This document shows, piece after piece, positions 61,305-64,000 of a stretch of DNA of 64,000 bases; the first letter of the stretch is position 1, and every line of letters starts with the position of its first letter. Source of the stretch: Sinobaca qinghaiensis (GTDB taxonomy: Bacteria; Bacillota; Bacilli; Bacillales; Marinococcaceae); NCBI RefSeq assembly GCF_003610495.1, contig NZ_RAPK01000008.1, positions 357,296-421,295 on the forward strand, read 5' to 3'. A program made the translations under genes and the position numbers. A model generated the notes under the pieces. That model saw only the letters and a list, made by a program, of their open reading frames with translations, did not search any database and had not been told where the DNA came from.

Positions 61305-62321
61305 ATGAAAGCAGCAGTAGTAAACGAGTTTCACCAAAAGCTTGAGATCAAAGATGTTCCAATGCCGGAGCTGGACTATGGGGATATTCTGGTAAAAATA
61401 CACTCCTGCGGTGTGTGTCACACAGACCTTCATGCCGCTCACGGTGACTGGCCCGTTAAACCTAAGCTCCCTCTTATTCCAGGTCATGAAGGGGTAGGAA
61501 CGATTGAAAAAGTGGCGGAGGGCGTCAAATCATTGAAAGTAGGCGATCGCGTCGGCATCCCCTGGCTCTATTCAGCCTGCGGAGAATGCGAATTCTGCCT
61601 TTCCGGCAGGGAAACGCTCTGCCACAATCAGTTAAACGCAGGCTATTCCATTGATGGAGCGTACGCGGAATACTGCAAAGCACCTTCTGCCTATGTATCA
61701 AAAATACCTGATAATTTGGGTTTTGATGAAGTAGCTCCTCTTTTCTGCGCCGGCGTAACGACGTACAAGGCCCTTAAAGTATCTGAAGCTAAACCAGGGG
61801 ATTGGGTGGCTATCTTCGGCATCGGGGGACTTGGCCACGTAGCCGTACAATACGCCAAAGCCATGAGTCTTAAAGTAGTCGCTGTTGATATACGCGATGA
61901 TAAATTAGAACTTGCCAAACAGCTTGGCGCTGATGAAGTAATCAATGGGATGAACGAAGATCCGGGGGAAGCTATTATGGAGCGTTTCAACGGAGTTCAG
62001 GCTGCTATCAGCGTCGCCGTAAATCCAAAAGCATTTGAACAAGCCTACCGCTCTGTTAAAAGAGGCGGAACCCTTGTTGTTGTAGGACTGCCTGTCGGAG
62101 AGCTTCCTATCCCTATCTTTGAAACCGTATTAAATGCCGTAAACGTTCGCGGTTCTATTGTAGGAACGAGAAAAGATCTTCAGGAATGCCTGACGCTTGC
62201 TTCCGAAGGAAAAATCCGGCCGATTATTGAAACCAGATCCCTCGACGACATCAATGAAGTATTTGACTCTATGGAGCACGGAGATATTAATGGACGAATT
62301 GTTTTGAAAATACACGAATAA
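61305..62321 (+). CDS. adhP: Zinc-dependent alcohol dehydrogenase AdhP
   Basis: 338 aa from the ATG at 61305, which has TAAGGAGGG seven bases upstream; the open frame back to 61086 covers the promoter and part of ctaG and is not translated. Catalytic zinc: C38 and H61 (CGVCHTD, PGHEGVG). Structural zinc: C92, C95, C98, C106. NAD fold at [15 protein letters not shown]. This is the AdhP/AdhT group, with preference for ethanol/propanol and acetaldehyde. The preceding promoter is of sigma-54 type, so transcription needs an activator such as the NtrC-type regulator encoded next door on the other strand. Confidence 0.95.
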   Translation: MKAAVVNEFHQKLEIKDVPMPELDYGDILVKIHSCGVCHTDLHAAHGDWPVKPKLPLIPGHEGVGTIEKVAEGVKSLKVGDRVGIPWLYSACGECEFCLSGRETLCHNQLNAGYSIDGAYAEYCKAPSAYVSKIPDNLGFDEVAPLFCAGVTTYKALKVSEAKPGDWVAIFGIGGLGHVAVQYAKAMSLKVVAVDIRDDKLELAKQLGADEVINGMNEDPGEAIMERFNGVQAAISVAVNPKAFEQAYRSVKRGGTLVVVGLPVGELPIPIFETVLNAVNVRGSIVGTRKDLQECLTLASEGKIRPIIETRSLDDINEVFDSMEHGDINGRIVLKIHE

Positions 62322-62335
62322 TTTCTTCGTTATGC

Positions 62336-62368
62336 ATAAAAACCTTCAGGATATCCTGAAGGTTTTTA
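62336..62368. terminator. Bidirectional rho-independent terminator
   Basis: AAAACCTTCAGG pairs with CCTGAAGGTTTT over a four-base loop; serves adhP and the convergent regulator gene. Confidence 0.9.
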
Positions 62369-63751
62369 TTCATTAAGCCAGTAGCGCAGCTTTCTTGTAT
62401 TGACCCCAAGTCGTTCTGCCGCTTTCTGCCTGTTTCCTCTAGTAATCATTAAGGCGTGGTCTATTACCTGCTGCACAGCTATCTTTTCGGCACTCCTCAG
62501 ATCATCTACCATCTTATCAAGCGAAAAATAGTCCTCTTCTTCCAGCTGATTTTTCTGCCCAGTTACCCACTTATTGGAAATTGGCCCGCTTTCCTCTGCT
62601 CCATCAGCCAGGATTTTACCATTTCCATGAAACAGTATGTGTTCCGCCCCAATTAGATCTTCTGCATGAGCGCAGGCTCTTGCAAGCACATTAGCAAGCT
62701 CCCGGATATTGCCCGGCCAGAGATAGTTTTGCAGCTTTTCCAATGCCTCATTGCTTATCCGTTTCATATCATTCTCTTCTTTTTGAAGCATAGCTTCTAC
62801 CAATTGAGGGATATCCTCTTTTCTTTCTCTTAAAGGAGGGACCGTCAGACGGACAACTTCCAATCGATAAAGCAGATCTTCACGGAATTTTCCCGTTTCA
62901 ACGGATTCATGCAGAGATCGATTAGTAGCAGCTATAATTCTGGCACTGCTTTGAACAGAACGTTCTCCCCCGACCCGGAAAAATTCTTTTGATTCCAGCA
63001 CCCGCAGTAGTTTGACCTGCGTCGCCAAAGAGGCTTCACCTATTTCATCAAGCAGCAGGGTACCGCCTTTGGCCATTTCAAAAAAGCCCTTCCGGATTTT
63101 CTGTGCCCCTGTAAAGGCTCCCGCTTCATGGCCGAACAGCTCACTTTCAATAACATTTTCCGGCAGCGCTCCAAAGTTCACTCCAAGAAACGGCCTCTCT
63201 TTTTCTCCTGCTGCTTCATGAATAAAGCGGGCAACGACTTCTTTTCCGCTTCCGGTTTCTCCATCAATTAAAATAGTCAGCGGTTTGGGGGCAAATCGGG
63301 AAGCCAGGCGGAGAAGCTCCTGCATTGCTTTACTTTCCCCGATAACCATGCCGCTTTTCTTTGCCGCCTGCTCGACTGCATTTGTATATTCAACGTTATC
63401 TTTCCGGTTTACTTTTTCTTCAAGAAGCGCTATATTTTCAAATGGCTTTTCGATATAATCCTCCGCGCCCAGCTTAATGGCTTCCACTGCCGACTCAATA
63501 GTGCTGTATCCCGTCATTACAATACACCGGCATCCCGGCTGTTGAAGCCTTATTTCTTTGAGCAGCCGGAGGCCGTTTGTATCGGGAAGCTTTATATCTA
63601 TAAAAGCAATATCGAATTTTTCCCAGGAAAGCATAAGCTGATGAAACTCTTTTCCGTTCCGGGCTATATGAATGGTGTGGTGCTGGGTGCCAAGCAGGTA
63701 TATAAAGAAATCTCCTATGTCTTTGTCATCATCCACTACTAAGATATTCAC
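62366..63751 (-). CDS. Sigma-54-dependent response regulator (NtrC family)
   Basis: 461 aa, GTG start at 63751 after AAGGAGGTCCCGGA. Receiver domain with phospho-acceptor D52 (FIDIKLPD), T80 and K102. AAA+ domain with Walker A GETGSGKE (164-171), the sigma-54 contact loop GAFTGA (211-216) and Walker B GGTLLLDEIGE. C-terminal Fis-type helix-turn-helix (RGNRQKAAERLGVNTRKLRYWL). The start overlaps the stop of the upstream kinase gene (GTGA). The convergent adhP gene has the only clear sigma-54 promoter in the window, so it is the best target candidate. Confidence 0.95.
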   Translation of the reverse strand: MNILVVDDDKDIGDFFIYLLGTQHHTIHIARNGKEFHQLMLSWEKFDIAFIDIKLPDTNGLRLLKEIRLQQPGCRCIVMTGYSTIESAVEAIKLGAEDYIEKPFENIALLEEKVNRKDNVEYTNAVEQAAKKSGMVIGESKAMQELLRLASRFAPKPLTILIDGETGSGKEVVARFIHEAAGEKERPFLGVNFGALPENVIESELFGHEAGAFTGAQKIRKGFFEMAKGGTLLLDEIGEASLATQVKLLRVLESKEFFRVGGERSVQSSARIIAATNRSLHESVETGKFREDLLYRLEVVRLTVPPLRERKEDIPQLVEAMLQKEENDMKRISNEALEKLQNYLWPGNIRELANVLARACAHAEDLIGAEHILFHGNGKILADGAEESGPISNKWVTGQKNQLEEEDYFSLDKMVDDLRSAEKIAVQQVIDHALMITRGNRQKAAERLGVNTRKLRYWLNE

Positions 63752-63999
63752 TCCGGGACCTCCTTCTTTGGCGCTGCTGGAAGCCGGAGCTCGAACGTAC
63801 TTCCAATCCCGCTTTTGCCCACAATAACCAGACTGCCTCCATTTCGCTCTGCGAGATCCCTGCTCACGGAAAGCCCGAGCCCGGTTCCGCTTTGTTTTTC
63901 TTTCGTTGTAAAAAACGGATCAAAAATCAAATCTTTTTTATCTGCCGGAACACCACATCCATTATCTTCAACAACTAGTTTGATGCAGTCCGGAGTATG
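63748..63999 (-). CDS. Histidine kinase, 3' part (C-terminal ATPase domain)
   Basis: Only the last 83 residues are inside the window; the frame is open to the edge. They form the ATP-binding end of a sensor kinase: VVEDNGCGVPADKKDLIFDPFFTTK (G1 box) and GTGLGLSVSRDLAERNGGSL (G2 box). The stop overlaps the response-regulator start, so kinase and regulator form a two-component operon. The sensor domain lies outside. Confidence 0.93.
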   Translation of the reverse strand, partial: HTPDCIKLVVEDNGCGVPADKKDLIFDPFFTTKEKQSGTGLGLSVSRDLAERNGGSLVIVGKSGIGSTFELRLPAAPKKEVPE

Positions 64000-64000
64000 A

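Overview
The window reads as chromosomal DNA of a Bacillaceae member (Firmicutes). Evidence: strong AGGAGG-type ribosome binding sites, frequent TTG and GTG starts, a glmS ribozyme, SigW/RsiW next to cdaA-cdaR-glmM, GabR beside gabT, DhaKLM, and textbook Fur, sigma-W and sigma-B sites. The acidic lipoproteins and wall protein, together with this gene mix, hint at a salt- or alkali-tolerant Bacillaceae. That lineage guess is inference only. Nothing looks like a prophage, insertion sequence, CRISPR array or large mobile island.

Layout. 1-6.8 kb: two copies of an unknown small-protein family around a divergent beta-lactamase-fold protein, an RsbR-like stressosome protein, FbaB aldolase, a carboxymuconolactone-decarboxylase-family protein, two DUF606/YdcZ half-transporters with an ArsR regulator, and a sigma-B-type general stress protein. 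6.8-15.2 kb: an arsenic-type ArsR with a flavoprotein, then glcD-glcF-regulator, a LacI-type repressor and a divergent HisD-family dehydrogenase; clear CG-centred operators mark the last two as a catabolic unit. 15.2-26.4 kb: assorted single genes (two Old Yellow Enzymes, four hydrolase or DUF genes, katG, a Fur-controlled siderophore-binding lipoprotein, DinB and YdeI families). 26.6-37.5 kb: the cell-envelope block sigW-rsiW, cdaA-cdaR-glmM and ribozyme-controlled glmS, with zupT-uppP and a cytoplasmic alpha-amylase inserted between glmM and glmS. 37.7-40.1 kb: six tRNA genes in two clusters flanking a NarK-type transporter. 40.2-47.4 kb: Ddl, a membrane-anchored MurF, a hydrolase, a VanY-type lipoprotein, a metallo-beta-lactamase-fold enzyme, a potassium channel and a secreted nuclease. 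47.4-55.8 kb: DhaKLM, an APC permease, gabT/gabR and a luciferase-like monooxygenase. 55.8-64 kb: a duplicated wall protein, a thioredoxin, a dehydrogenase, DUF3243, DUF2243-CtaG, AdhP and a sigma-54 two-component system cut by the window end.

How genes work together. CdaA/CdaR make and regulate c-di-AMP beside GlmM and GlmS, which make glucosamine phosphates for peptidoglycan; UppP, MurF and Ddl feed the same wall pathway, and the block carries ECF-type promoters. The best candidates for something new are: (1) a near-perfect sigma-54 promoter in front of adhP, convergent with an NtrC-type two-component system; (2) a LacI-controlled HisD-like dehydrogenase beside a glycolate-oxidase-type operon; (3) a beta-lactamase-fold protein that has lost its key active-site residues, flanked by duplicated unknown genes; (4) an orphan terminator that implies an unannotated small transcript.
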